Shown: piece by piece, positions 6,542-15,102 of the stretch
How positions within the stretch are numbered: position 1 is the stretch's first letter
Layout: each line of letters begins with the position of its first letter
Source: CAZBQG01 sp964493945
Lineage (GTDB): Bacteria; Pseudomonadota; Alphaproteobacteria; Rhodospirillales; UBA2165
Assembly: GCA_964493945.1 (NCBI GenBank)
Contig: CAZBQG010000008.1
Location: forward strand, 1 to 35,460
Direction of reading: 5' to 3'
DNA: 35,460 bases
The notes under the pieces: generated by a model
Told to the model about the DNA's origin: nothing
What the model saw: the letters and a program-made list of their open reading frames with translations, nothing else
The model's database searches: none
Position numbers and translations under genes: made by a program

Positions 6542-7691
6542 ATGATGGATGAGCAGAACCTGGGACCCAATCAAGGGCTCATCGGCCAGCCCGGATCGCG
6601 CCACCGGCTGACGACGCCGGCTCTCGTTCTCGATCTGGATATCATAGAGCGCAACCTGGCCGCCCTGGCCGGCAAGGCCGGCGAACAGGGGCTGGCGCTG
6701 AGGCCTCATGGCAAGACCCACAAATGCGTCGAGATCGCCAGATTGCAGATCGCCGGCGGTGCCATCGGCGTCTGCGCAGCCACGCTTCACGAAGCCGAAG
6801 TCCTGGTAGGTGGCGGCATTCCCGGGGGTGCTGATTACCTCTCCCGTGGTGGGAGAGGCCAAGATTGCGCGTTTGAACCAGCTTAATCTTAAGGCCCATG
6901 GGCTATTGCTGGTGGTCGACAATCTCACCAATCTGGCCGATCTGGTGGATGGGGCATCGGGCGCAGGCAAGGGGCTCGATGTGTTGGTCAATGTGGATGT
7001 GGGCATGGGGCGGACGGGCCTCCATCAGATTCCAAGGGTGGTGGATCTGGCCCGCGCCGCCCATCGGGCCGAAGGGCTAACCTACAAAGGCATCCAAGGC
7101 TATTCGGGCATGGTCCAGCATATCAACGCGCTGGCCGAGCGCGAAACCGTCTACGGCGCCCAGCTTGATCATTTGAGCGCCGTGGTGGATGCCCTGAAGG
7201 CGGAAGACCTGGCCCCCGAAATTATCTCCGACGGTGGTACGGGCACCTCCATCATCGATGGCGCGCGGGGCCTGTTCAGCTAACATCAGGCTGGGTCATA
7301 TATTTTTATGGATGTGCAATACAACGATGTGGAACTGGCGCCCGGTGGCGGACAGGTTTTTGAGACGGCGCTCATGGTTCAATGTTCGGTGATCTCCAAT
7401 AACGCATCGGGCTTTGTCACCACCGATAGCGGCTTCAAATGTTTCGCCACCGACGGGCCCTTGCCGGAAATCATCCGGGGTGCGCCAACCGGCTCCGGCT
7501 ACAGGTTTTTTGGCGATGAAATTGGCCGGATTGATTTTGCCGAAAAGGGCCAAACTCTGGGATTGGGCGCCAGGGTCGAACTGGCCACGCCCCATTGCGA
7601 CCCGACGGTCAATCTGCATGATTATTATCATTGTGTGCGGGGCGAGGAGTTAGTCCATATCTGGCCCGTGGCGGGTAGGGGAGTTCTGTAG
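6542..7691 (+). pseudogene. Broken D-threonine aldolase / D-serine dehydratase-family gene
   Basis: Joined across two lesions, this encodes a PLP enzyme of the alanine-racemase-fold III group (D-threonine aldolase, D-serine dehydratase, 3-hydroxy-D-aspartate aldolase). The PLP lysine region is RPHGKTHK, followed by ATLHEAEVLV. The glycine-rich SDGGTGT phosphate site and the C-terminal metal site HCDPTVN are also present. Lesion one: the run of five G at 6824-6828 shifts the frame. Removing one G gives GGIPGVLITSPVVGEAKIA, as expected for the family. Lesion two: an in-frame TAA at 7281-7283, where the family usually has Glu-Leu before QxGSYxFMD. Two independent lesions favour a pseudogene over a single base-calling error. 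The C-terminal end (IWPVAGRGVL) is complete, so decay looks recent. The exact substrate cannot be told. Confidence 0.85.
6838..6858 (+). other. Perfect 8-base-pair hairpin next to the frameshift site
   Basis: CCTCTCCC, a 5-base loop, then GGGAGAGG. It lies 9 bases after the five-G run at 6824-6828, where the aldolase-family frame is lost. It could be a sequencing or replication trouble spot or, less likely, a recoding stimulator. Confidence 0.6.
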
Positions 7692-7736
7692 AGATGGCTG
7701 GGCCTGCGGCGCCACAACGTGATATTCTTGGCCGTC

Positions 7737-8357
7737 ATGAATGAAGCAAGTGCCAAAAGCGGGAAAGGCGATCCGCCTAAAGAGAACCAGGGTCAGGTAA
7801 AGTCCGAAGGCCCCAGCGAGGCCGAACAGACCACCGAATACTGGATGGGCAAGAACCCGACGCCCGAAGAACGGGCCCATCTTATCGTCTGGCGCCTGGA
7901 GCAATTGATCCGCGAAGGTAAGGGTGATGACGGTGGGCTGCCTTTCAAAAAATGGCAAGAACTGGCCATTTTTGAGGTGAATAACGCCATCCGGGATGCC
8001 GAACATCATTGGTGCCAGGACAACAGGTTCATCGATAGGGGTTTGTTGCTGGGAGCCGCCTCCCTGATCTCCATCGGGGTTTGGGGAACGCTGCTCACCT
8101 TTCAGATGGCACCCGACCGGCAGACGGCGGCCCTTGTGTTGCTGGGGGCGGGTGCCCTGCTGTTCGGCCTGGTTTCCATTTGGGGCATCCGGCGGCTGGA
8201 TAAATTTTATCAGATAGGCCGGCGGCGCGATCATTTCCGCAGGGTCTTTCATTTCGACCGCCAACTGGCCCAACTGGACCGGGACCTGGAAAACCGGCTG
8301 AAGGAGCTGGAGAAAAGCCTGGCTGAAATGTCAAAAGGCTCACTCGGTAAATTATAA
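7737..8357 (+). CDS. Hypothetical two-helix membrane protein with C-terminal coiled coil
   Basis: 206 residues from the ATG at 7737 (an upstream in-frame GTG at 7719 is also possible). The N-terminal 35 residues are polar and disordered-looking, rich in Lys, Glu, Ser and Gly. A segment about 39-100 (NPTPEERAHLIVWRLEQLIREG, given here as a short helical block) looks like a soluble helical domain with many charged residues. Two hydrophobic segments follow, about 102-121 and 131-150, making a hairpin with a short MAPDRQ turn. The last 40 residues are heptad-like (LDRDLENRLKELEKSLAEM), suggesting a cytoplasmic coiled coil. I recognise no family. It lies between the broken aldolase-family gene and ilvD. 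Confidence 0.7.
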   Translation: MNEASAKSGKGDPPKENQGQVKSEGPSEAEQTTEYWMGKNPTPEERAHLIVWRLEQLIREGKGDDGGLPFKKWQELAIFEVNNAIRDAEHHWCQDNRFIDRGLLLGAASLISIGVWGTLLTFQMAPDRQTAALVLLGAGALLFGLVSIWGIRRLDKFYQIGRRRDHFRRVFHFDRQLAQLDRDLENRLKELEKSLAEMSKGSLGKL

Positions 8358-8382
8358 AACCTATCACTTAGAGGATAAGAAC

Positions 8383-10227
8383 ATGCCTGATCTACGTTCC
8401 AAATTAACCATGGAAGGCCGCAACATGGTTGCCGCCAGGGGCTTATGGCGGGCGACGGGCATGAAGGACGAGGATTTCGGCAAGCCAATCATCGCTGTGG
8501 TCAATTCTTTTACCCAGTTCGTGCCGGGCCATGTGCACCTCAAGGATCTGGGCCAGATGGTCGCCCGCGAAATCGAAGCCGCCGGCGGCGTGGCGCGTGA
8601 ATTCAACACCATCGCCATCGACGACGGCATCGCCATGGGACACGACGGCATGCTCTATTCCCTGCCTTCGCGCGAAATCATCGCCGATTCGGTGGAATAC
8701 ATGGTCAATGGCCACCGCGCCGACGCCATGGTCTGCATTTCCAATTGCGACAAGATCACGCCCGGCATGTTGATGGCCGCCATGCGCATCAACATCCCCG
8801 CCGTCTTCGTTTCCGGCGGCCCCATGGAGGCGGGCAAGGTCAAACTGGGCGATGATGAAACCATGATCGATCTGATCGATGCCCTGGTGGCCGGGGCCGA
8901 TCCCGAGGTCAGCGACGAAACGGTTTTGGAATATGAGCGCGCGGCCTGTCCCACCTGCGGCTCCTGCGCCGGCATGTTCACGGCCAATTCAATGAATTGC
9001 CTGGCCGAAGCACTTGGTCTGGCATTGCCCGGCAACGGCACCCTGGTCGCCACCCACGGCGCCCGGCGTGAATTGTTCCTGGAGGCTGGCCGCAGTGCTG
9101 TTACCTTGGCCAACCGCTATTACCGGGATGGAGATGAAAGCGTTCTGCCCCGGGCAATAGCAGATTTCAAGGGCTTCGAGAACGCCATGGCCGTGGATAT
9201 TGCCATGGGCGGCTCGACCAACACCGTCTTGCATCTCCTGGCCATCGCCCAGGAAGCGGACGTTGATTTCACCATGGAGGATATCGACCGCCTGTCGCGC
9301 AAGGTGCCCAATATCTGCAAGGTCTCTCCTTCGACGCCCGAATATCATCTGGAAGACGTGCACCGGGCCGGCGGTATTTTTTCAATTCTGGGCGAATTGG
9401 ACCGGGCAGGGCTGATCGATACAAGCGTCTCCACCGTTCACAGTGCATCCTTGGGCGAAGCACTTGGTGCCTGGGATGTGGGGCGGGGCGTCGGCGATAA
9501 TGTTCAGACATTGTTCCGGGCCGGGCCGGGGGGCGCGCCCTCGACCGAGGCTTTCACCCAGTCCCGCCATTACGAAAGCCTGGATCTGGACCGGGAGGAA
9601 GGCTGCATCCGGGATGTGGGTCACGCCTATTCCAAGGATGGGGGGCTGGCGGTTCTGTTTGGCAATATCGCCCTGGATGGCTGCATCGTCAAAACGGCCG
9701 GGGTCGATGGAGACCTGCTCAGCTTTTCCGGCCCGGCGCGCATATACGAAAACCAGGACGATGCGGTCGCCGGGATTCTCGGGCGTGACGTGAAGGCCGG
9801 CGAGGTGTTGATCATCCGCTATGAAGGACCCAAGGGCGGCCCCGGCATGCAGGAAATGCTCTATCCCACCAGCTATCTCAAATCCATGGGGCTGGGCAAG
9901 GCCTGCGCCCTGATCACCGACGGGCGCTTTTCGGGCGGCACATCGGGCCTGTCCATCGGGCATGTGTCACCGGAGGCCGCCGAGGGCGGTATGATCGGTT
10001 TGATCGAGGCGGGCGATATGATCGAAATCGACATCCCCAACCGAAAAATCAATCTGGCCGTGGACGAAGCCGAGCTGGACAAACGCCGGACCGCCATGGA
10101 GGCCAAGGGTTGGAAACCGGCCCAGCCCCGCGCCCGCGCCGTCAGCCCGGCGCTCCGGGCATATGCCGCCCTGACTACATCGGCGGCCAAGGGTGCCGTC
10201 CGCGATGTGAGCCAGGTGGAGGATTAG
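8383..10227 (+). CDS. ilvD: Dihydroxy-acid dehydratase
   Basis: Dehydrates 2,3-dihydroxy-isovalerate and -methylvalerate in valine and isoleucine synthesis. At 614 residues it is the length of the long, E. coli-like form. Visible cysteine ligands are C122 (SNCDKITPG) and the C189-C192-C195 cluster (CPTCGSCAGMF). The position that carries a third cluster cysteine in [2Fe-2S] plant and mycobacterial enzymes reads PGHVHL here, so an oxygen-sensitive [4Fe-4S] enzyme like that of E. coli is inferred. The ribosome site GAGGATA lies about 6 bases before the ATG. The stop overlaps the GTG start of the next gene (TAGTG), so the HAD phosphatase should be translationally coupled. No ilv leader-peptide attenuator is visible in the 25 bases upstream. 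Confidence 0.98.
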   Translation: MPDLRSKLTMEGRNMVAARGLWRATGMKDEDFGKPIIAVVNSFTQFVPGHVHLKDLGQMVAREIEAAGGVAREFNTIAIDDGIAMGHDGMLYSLPSREIIADSVEYMVNGHRADAMVCISNCDKITPGMLMAAMRINIPAVFVSGGPMEAGKVKLGDDETMIDLIDALVAGADPEVSDETVLEYERAACPTCGSCAGMFTANSMNCLAEALGLALPGNGTLVATHGARRELFLEAGRSAVTLANRYYRDGDESVLPRAIADFKGFENAMAVDIAMGGSTNTVLHLLAIAQEADVDFTMEDIDRLSRKVPNICKVSPSTPEYHLEDVHRAGGIFSILGELDRAGLIDTSVSTVHSASLGEALGAWDVGRGVGDNVQTLFRAGPGGAPSTEAFTQSRHYESLDLDREEGCIRDVGHAYSKDGGLAVLFGNIALDGCIVKTAGVDGDLLSFSGPARIYENQDDAVAGILGRDVKAGEVLIIRYEGPKGGPGMQEMLYPTSYLKSMGLGKACALITDGRFSGGTSGLSIGHVSPEAAEGGMIGLIEAGDMIEIDIPNRKINLAVDEAELDKRRTAMEAKGWKPAQPRARAVSPALRAYAALTTSAAKGAVRDVSQVED

Positions 10228-10826
10228 TGGCCCCTCAATTTCTGCTCTTCGATCTTGGCGGGGTGCTGATCGAACTGGGCGGCACGGCGGAAGTCGGCCT
10301 GTTCGCCGGGCGCACGGATATGGACGCCATCTGGGCCGAATGGCTGGCCTCGCCGGTGATCCGGGATTACGAACGGGGCTTTTGTTCCACTGCGGATTTT
10401 GGCCGGCGCATGGTGGAGAGCCACAAGCTTTCCGTCTCCCCCGATGAATTTCTGAAGACCTATGAAAGCTGGACCAAGAAGCTCTCTTCCGGGACGGCGG
10501 AGCTTCTGGCCCAGGTGGGAAAGCGCATTCCCTATGGCTGTTTCTCCAATACCTGCGAGCTGCACTGGCGCCGCCAGGCCCAGGACTGGGGCTTGGAGGA
10601 AATGTTCGAGACCCGTTTTCTGTCTTTCGAAATGGGCCTGGTGAAGCCTGACCGGGAGGCCTTCGATCATGTGGCTGCAAGCCTGGGCATGGTGCCGGAG
10701 CATATTCTTTTCCTGGATGACAACCGTCTGAACGTGGAGGGCGCCCGGGCCGCCGGGTTCGATGCCCATCAGGTGGAAGGGCTGGAGGAGGCGCGGGGCG
10801 CGCTCCGGGAATACGGCCTAATCTAA
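10227..10826 (+). CDS. HAD-superfamily phosphatase (subfamily IA, YihX-like)
   Basis: 199 residues from a GTG that overlaps the ilvD stop and sits behind AGGTGGAGGA. All four HAD motifs are present: LLFDLGGVL (motif I, nucleophile Asp), CFSNT (motif II), the lysine in GLVKPDREAF (motif III) and ILFLDDNRLNV (motif IV). A glycine stands where many phosphatases carry the second motif I aspartate, as in YihX-like sugar-phosphate phosphatases. A helical cap lies between motifs I and II. The substrate is unknown. The 3' end overlaps the convergent xthA gene by 4 bases. The frame is open much further upstream (to 10110), but that part is a shadow of ilvD. Confidence 0.82.
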   Translation: MAPQFLLFDLGGVLIELGGTAEVGLFAGRTDMDAIWAEWLASPVIRDYERGFCSTADFGRRMVESHKLSVSPDEFLKTYESWTKKLSSGTAELLAQVGKRIPYGCFSNTCELHWRRQAQDWGLEEMFETRFLSFEMGLVKPDREAFDHVAASLGMVPEHILFLDDNRLNVEGARAAGFDAHQVEGLEEARGALREYGLI

Positions 10827-11593
10827 TCCAACTCGCACCAGACCGGCGTGTGATCGGACGGCTTCTCCCAGCCCCTTGGGTTGCGGTCGATGCCTGCCTC
10901 GCTCAATCGGTCGGCGGCCTGCGGCGAGAGCAGCAAATGATCGATGCGCAGTCCCTTGTCCCTGGCATAGCCGCCGCCCCGGTAATCCCACCAGCTATAG
11001 CGCCCGGCTTCAGGATGCAGCGCCTCCAGGGCGTCGGTCAGGCCGAGATATTTGATCTTGCGCCAGGCCGCCCTGGTGTCCGGCCGGCAAAGGGCATCAT
11101 CAGCCCAGTTGGCCGGCTCGCACACATCGCCGTCGCGGGGTGCCACGTTATAGTCGCCGCCCAGCACAAAGGCCTCTTCGCCGGCTAAAAGTTCCTGGGC
11201 ATGAACATGAAGCCGCTCCATGAAATCAAGTTTGTAAGTGAATTTCTCCGTACCCACCGGATTGCCGTTGGGAGCATAGATGGACGCCACCCGGGTATCG
11301 CCGGTAAAAGCTTCCACATAACGGGCTTGGCTGTCGTCCGTATCGCCGGGCAGGGCGGTCAGTTCCAGATCGATGGGGCGTTTGGACAGAATGGCCACGC
11401 CGTTATAGGTTTTCTGTCCGGCCAGAGCCAGATTATAGCCCTTATCCTCGATCTCCATGCGGGGGAAGTTTTCCTCGGTGGATTTGGTCTCCTGCAACAG
11501 CACAACATCGGGTGAGGCCTCATCCAGCCAGCGGAGAAGAAGTCCAAGTCTGGCTTTGACCGAGTTTACGTTCCAAGTGGCGATGCGGATCAT
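10823..11593 (-). CDS. xthA: Exodeoxyribonuclease III (AP endonuclease)
   Basis: 256 residues. It cleaves DNA 5' of abasic sites and trims 3' ends in base-excision repair. The exonuclease-endonuclease-phosphatase fold residues are visible: ATWNVNS near the start (the active Asn), LLQETK (metal Glu35), SIYAPNG, GGDYNVAP (Asp and Asn), a late RIDHLL and the terminal SDHTPVW (Asp-His pair). It is downstream of erpA on the same strand, but a strong terminator at 11604-11633 lies between them, so it may have its own promoter or depend on read-through. It ends 4 bases inside the convergent HAD gene. Confidence 0.96.
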   Translation of the reverse strand: MIRIATWNVNSVKARLGLLLRWLDEASPDVVLLQETKSTEENFPRMEIEDKGYNLALAGQKTYNGVAILSKRPIDLELTALPGDTDDSQARYVEAFTGDTRVASIYAPNGNPVGTEKFTYKLDFMERLHVHAQELLAGEEAFVLGGDYNVAPRDGDVCEPANWADDALCRPDTRAAWRKIKYLGLTDALEALHPEAGRYSWWDYRGGGYARDKGLRIDHLLLSPQAADRLSEAGIDRNPRGWEKPSDHTPVWCELD

Positions 11594-11603
11594 TCAGTCC
11601 TCC

Positions 11604-11633
11604 AAAAACAAAAAGCCCGCGAAATTCGCAGAC
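11604..11633 (-). terminator. Rho-independent terminator after erpA
   Basis: On the minus strand an 8-base-pair stem with two G-U pairs (GTCTGCGA and TTCGCGGGC halves, plus 11615-11633) is followed at once by TTTTTGTTTTT. It lies 30 bases after the erpA stop and just before the xthA start, so it should separate the two genes. Confidence 0.75.
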
Positions 11634-11662
11634 TTATTTTTAGCACGGCTTGAGGGGGCGCG

Positions 11663-11995
11663 TCAGATAGCAAATGAGGATCCGCAGCCGCACGACGCCG
11701 TCACATTGGGATTGTTGATGGAAAAGGCGGCACTCATGATGGTCTGGTTGAAGTCAACCTCGGAGCCGCCCAGCATGCCCAGGGACATGGTATCGATCAC
11801 CACTTTGATGCCGTCTTTCTCAAAAATCTGGTCGTCATCGGCGAGGGTCTCGTCCAGATCAAAGCCATACTGAAATCCTGAGCATCCGCCGCCGGAGACC
11901 TTGATCCGCAGCATAAGTCGGTCATTGCCTTCTTTTTCAAGGATTTCCGCCACACGGGCCGCCGCGCTTTCGGTGATGGTGATGGTCTGGGCCAT
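11663..11995 (-). CDS. erpA: A-type iron-sulfur carrier protein (ErpA/IscA family)
   Basis: 110 residues. It carries assembled iron-sulfur clusters to apo-enzymes. All three family cysteines are present: C38 in GGGCSGFQYGF and C102, C104 in the terminal CGCGSSFAI. The sequence lacks extra domains. The name erpA rather than iscA or sufA is chosen from context: there is no isc or suf operon around it, and I recall the xthA/erpA/dgt neighbourhood from other alphaproteobacteria. It has its own promoter, overlapped by a Fur-box-like sequence, and its own terminator. Client enzymes could include the [4Fe-4S] IlvD encoded nearby (inference). Confidence 0.92.
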   Translation of the reverse strand: MAQTITITESAAARVAEILEKEGNDRLMLRIKVSGGGCSGFQYGFDLDETLADDDQIFEKDGIKVVIDTMSLGMLGGSEVDFNQTIMSAAFSINNPNVTASCGCGSSFAI

Positions 11996-12030
11996 GTTTC
12001 GCTCACATTTTCCTTCGTTGATCCGTTAAA

Positions 12031-12059
12031 TATATAGTTAGAACGATTGTCATTATCAA
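12031..12059 (-). promoter_or_regulatory. erpA promoter
   Basis: On the minus strand TTGATA (plus 12054-12059; 5 of 6) is followed after exactly 17 bases by TATATA (plus 12031-12036). Transcription would start near 12024, giving a leader of about 29 bases with AAGGAAAA as ribosome site. Confidence 0.6.
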
Positions 12060-12089
12060 CGTATTTTATGTCCTAACTATTAAATAGTT
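12034..12089. repeat. Three ATAGTT/AACTAT half-sites in the erpA-dgt intergenic region
   Basis: ATAGTTAGAAC (12034-12044) and GTCCTAACTAT (12070-12080) are an inverted pair with one mismatch in 11, separated by 25 bases. AACTAT-TAA-ATAGTT (12075-12089) is a second, tight palindrome sharing one half-site. The first arm abuts the erpA -10 element. The array may be an operator for erpA, dgt or both. Confidence 0.5.
12039..12057 (-). promoter_or_regulatory. Fur-box-like operator over the erpA promoter
   Basis: The minus-strand 19-mer GATAATGACAATCGTTCTA matches the classical Fur consensus GATAATGATAATCATTATC at 15 of 19 positions. It covers part of the -35 element and nearly all of the spacer, so binding would block polymerase. 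Iron control of an iron-sulfur carrier is plausible. Alphaproteobacteria also use Irr, RirA, Mur and IscR, so which regulator binds is not settled. Confidence 0.45.
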
Positions 12090-12181
12090 GTGATGGTCGC
12101 CGATCAAGTTTTTCCCCTGCCGGTGGCCGTTGCCTGAACCCCCGTGCCGGGGTAATTTGCGCCCATGAAAAGGTCTTCCCC

Positions 12182-13348
12182 ATGACCGCCAATCAATTGC
12201 CCGCGCCTTATGCCTGCATGCCCAGCGAAAGCCGGGGGCGGCTGTTTGCCGAACCCGAAAGTGCCACCCGGTCCTGCTTTCAGCGCGACCGCGACCGCAT
12301 CATCCATTCCGCCGCCTTCCGCCGCCTGGAATATAAGACCCAGGTGTTCGTCAATCATGAAGGGGATAATTACCGCACCCGCCTGACCCATTCCCTAGAA
12401 GTCTCCCAGATCGCCCGCTCCATCGCCAGGTCCCTGAGCCTCAACGAAGATTTGGCAGAGGCCCTGGCCCTGGCCCATGATCTGGGCCATTCACCCTTCG
12501 GCCATGCCGGCGAGGAGGCGCTATCGGACGCTTTGGAACAGTTCGGCGGCTTCGACCATAACGCCCAATCTTTGGCTGTGATCACCCGGCTTGAGCAACG
12601 TTATCCGGAATTCGATGGGCTCAATCTCACCTGGGAAACCCTGGAAGGGGTGGTCAAGCATAACGGCCCTTTAAGTGATCCGGTCTCCGAAGATGTTGCC
12701 GATTATGTGGCGCGCCATGATCTGGAGATCGGCAGCTATGCCGGCGCCGAGGCACAGGTGGCGGCCTTGTCCGATGACATCGCCTATAACAATCACGATC
12801 TGGATGACGGGTTGAGGGCTGGGCTTTTTGCCATCGAGGATTTGGCCGGGCTGCCCATGGTCGGCGAAATTTTCTCGGATACCGGTACGGAATATCCCAA
12901 GATCGCCCGCTCGCGCCTCATTCACGAAGCGGTGCGCCGCCTGATCGGCGTCATGGTCGAAGATTGTTTGGGCGAATCGCGCGCCCGTTTGGCCCGGGCA
13001 GCACCAGAAAATGCCGCCCAATTGCGCGCTCTGGGCGCACCTGTTATCTCTTTTTCCAAGGAAATGAGCCAAATTGACGGGGCTTTGAAAGAATTCCTTT
13101 TCCGCAACATGTACCGCCATTACAAGGTCACCGAGATGACGGCCAATGCCCGCCGCGTGGTGACCGAGCTTTTCACCATCCTGTTCACCCGGCCGGCTGA
13201 ATTGCCGGAAGAATGGCGCGCTTTGGCCGGGGCGCCGGAAAGCGTAGAGACGGCGCGCGCCGTGGGCGATTATGTTGCGGGAATGACGGACCGATTCGCC
13301 ATGCTTGAACATGCAAGATTGACCGGCAGTCAGGCGCCCTTGCCATGA
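12182..13348 (+). CDS. dgt: dNTP triphosphohydrolase (dGTPase-like, HD domain)
   Basis: 388 residues. The family hydrolyses dNTPs to deoxynucleoside and tripolyphosphate, limiting nucleotide pools. HD-domain metal residues are visible: H70 (RLTHSLEVSQ), H99-D100 (LAHDLGHSPFGHAGE) and the aspartate pair near 198-199 (SDDIAYNNHD). The N-terminal RDRDRIIHSAAFRRLEYKTQ is typical of the dGTPase type 2 branch found in alphaproteobacteria. The ribosome site is AAAAGG with spacing of about 8. It is the first gene of a run whose members overlap by 1-4 bases; its TGA overlaps the argS ATG. A promoter is not clear; the operator cluster of erpA lies about 100 bases upstream. Confidence 0.94.
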   Translation: MTANQLPAPYACMPSESRGRLFAEPESATRSCFQRDRDRIIHSAAFRRLEYKTQVFVNHEGDNYRTRLTHSLEVSQIARSIARSLSLNEDLAEALALAHDLGHSPFGHAGEEALSDALEQFGGFDHNAQSLAVITRLEQRYPEFDGLNLTWETLEGVVKHNGPLSDPVSEDVADYVARHDLEIGSYAGAEAQVAALSDDIAYNNHDLDDGLRAGLFAIEDLAGLPMVGEIFSDTGTEYPKIARSRLIHEAVRRLIGVMVEDCLGESRARLARAAPENAAQLRALGAPVISFSKEMSQIDGALKEFLFRNMYRHYKVTEMTANARRVVTELFTILFTRPAELPEEWRALAGAPESVETARAVGDYVAGMTDRFAMLEHARLTGSQAPLP

Positions 13349-15102
13349 ACTTGTTTCATCATGTGCGCGAGCATCTGATCGGCCTGCTTGACGGGTTGGT
13401 CAACGATGGCAGCTTGCCATCCGGGCTCAGCTATGACCGCCTGACGGTCGATCCGCCCCGCGAAGACGGGCATGGAGATCTGGCGCTCAACGCGGCCATG
13501 GTTCTGGCCAAACCGGCCGGCATGAAGCCCCGCGACCTGGCCCAATTGATATTGCAACCCCTTGCGGCATTGGAATGGGTGGCGGAGGCGGAAATTGCCG
13601 GTCCCGGTTTCATCAATCTGACCCTGGCCAGCAGCTTCTGGCAGGCGCGCCTGGGCGATATTCTGGCAGCGGGAAAAGAATATGGCTCTTCGGCCATGGG
13701 GGCCGGAAAAAAGATCAATGTGGAATATGTCTCGGCCAATCCTACCGGCCCCATGCATGTGGGCCATGGGCGGGGGGCCGTCGTCGGGGATGCGCTGGCG
13801 TCGCTGTTGGTCAAGGCCGGCTATTCCGTTCAGCGGGAATATTACATCAATGATGCGGGCGCCCAGATCGAGCTGCTGGCCAGATCGCTTCATTGGCGCT
13901 ACCGGGAAGCGTTGGGCGATGAGCCGGGCGAGTTTCCCGAAGATTATTATCCCGGCGATTATTTGTTGCCCGTGGCCGAAGACTTGATCCAGCGCGACGG
14001 GGAAAAATGGCTGGGCGCCTCCGAAGATGCCTGGATGGGGCCGATCAGCGATTTCGCGGCTGAACAGATGATGGAACTGATTCGCGGCGATTTGGCCCAA
14101 TTGGGCGTCAGGCACGATCATTTCAGCTCGGAGCGCGCCCTGGTCGAGGCTGGCAAGGTGAGTGCCGCCCTGGAGGATTTGGAGACCCGTGGCCTGGCCT
14201 ATACGGGTGTCCTTGAGTCGCCCAAGGGAAAGACCCCGGAGGATTGGGAGCCCCGCCCCCAGACCCTGTTCCGGGCCAGCCAATTCGGCGATGATGTGGA
14301 CCGGCCCTTGCGTAAATCAGACGGGTCCTGGACTTATTTTGCTTCCGACATGGCCTATCACCGAGACAAATTTGAGCGGGGCTTTTCCGACATGATCAAT
14401 GTCTGGGGGGCCGATCACGGCGGATACGTCAAACGCATGCAGGCCGCCGTCAAGGCCCTGACCGGGGAAGAGGGTGGGCTGGACGTCAAGCTCTGCCAGA
14501 TGGTCAATCTGATGGAAGAAGGAAAACCGGTGAAAATGTCCAAGCGGGCCGGGACTTTCGTCACCCTGGCCGAGGTCGTGGATCAGGTCGGCAAGGACGT
14601 GGTGCGCTTTATCATGCTGACCCGCAAGAACGACGCCCAATTGGATTTCGATCTGGCCAAGGTCTCCGAACAAAGCCGCGACAATCCGGTCTTCTATGTC
14701 CAATACTGCCATGCCAGATGCCGCTCCGTCCTGCGCCACGCCCTGGATATGTTCAGTGCCGCCGAACTTGACCCCGAAAGCCTGGCCGCCACCCCCCTGG
14801 ACCGCCTAGCCGATCCGGCTGAGCTGGCCCTGATCAAACGCATGGCCGAATGGCCCCGGGTGGTGGAAAATTCGGCCCTCGCCCATGAGCCCCACCGGGT
14901 GGCCTATTACCTGCAGGAACTGGCTTCCAGTTTTCACGCCCTTTGGACCAAGGGGGCAAAGGAAGATGTTTCGCTCCGGTTTCTCAGCGAGGGTGATAAA
15001 CTGTTGACCCTGGCCCGGCTCGCCCTGGTCCATGGGCTGACCGTGGTCATTGCGTCCGGGCTTGAGGTGATGGGCGTGGTGCCCGTCGAGGAGATGCGTT
15101 GA
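13345..15102 (+). CDS. argS: Arginyl-tRNA synthetase
   Basis: Class I synthetase charging tRNA-Arg, 585 residues. The HIGH-type signature is at 138-141 within SANPTGPMHVGHGRGA. A KMSKR loop is at 397-401 (GKPVKMSKRAGTFV). The N-terminal Add1 domain (about 1-120) and the C-terminal DALR anticodon-binding domain (after about 450, CHARCRSVLRHAL onwards) are both present. It overlaps the dgt stop by 4 bases (ATGA), and the SPOR gene starts on its own stop (TGATG). Confidence 0.98.
   Translation: MNLFHHVREHLIGLLDGLVNDGSLPSGLSYDRLTVDPPREDGHGDLALNAAMVLAKPAGMKPRDLAQLILQPLAALEWVAEAEIAGPGFINLTLASSFWQARLGDILAAGKEYGSSAMGAGKKINVEYVSANPTGPMHVGHGRGAVVGDALASLLVKAGYSVQREYYINDAGAQIELLARSLHWRYREALGDEPGEFPEDYYPGDYLLPVAEDLIQRDGEKWLGASEDAWMGPISDFAAEQMMELIRGDLAQLGVRHDHFSSERALVEAGKVSAALEDLETRGLAYTGVLESPKGKTPEDWEPRPQTLFRASQFGDDVDRPLRKSDGSWTYFASDMAYHRDKFERGFSDMINVWGADHGGYVKRMQAAVKALTGEEGGLDVKLCQMVNLMEEGKPVKMSKRAGTFVTLAEVVDQVGKDVVRFIMLTRKNDAQLDFDLAKVSEQSRDNPVFYVQYCHARCRSVLRHALDMFSAAELDPESLAATPLDRLADPAELALIKRMAEWPRVVENSALAHEPHRVAYYLQELASSFHALWTKGAKEDVSLRFLSEGDKLLTLARLALVHGLTVVIASGLEVMGVVPVEEMR

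Noticed and set aside
5978..7006. A long minus-strand open frame (342 codons) opposite valS and the aldolase-family gene
   Set aside because: It is the antisense of clear valS coding sequence and crosses into another gene; composition fits a shadow frame of GC-rich codons.
10110..10226. A longer N-terminus for the HAD phosphatase
   Set aside because: That stretch is the coding end of ilvD; the HAD fold begins right after the GTG at 10227, which has a good ribosome site.
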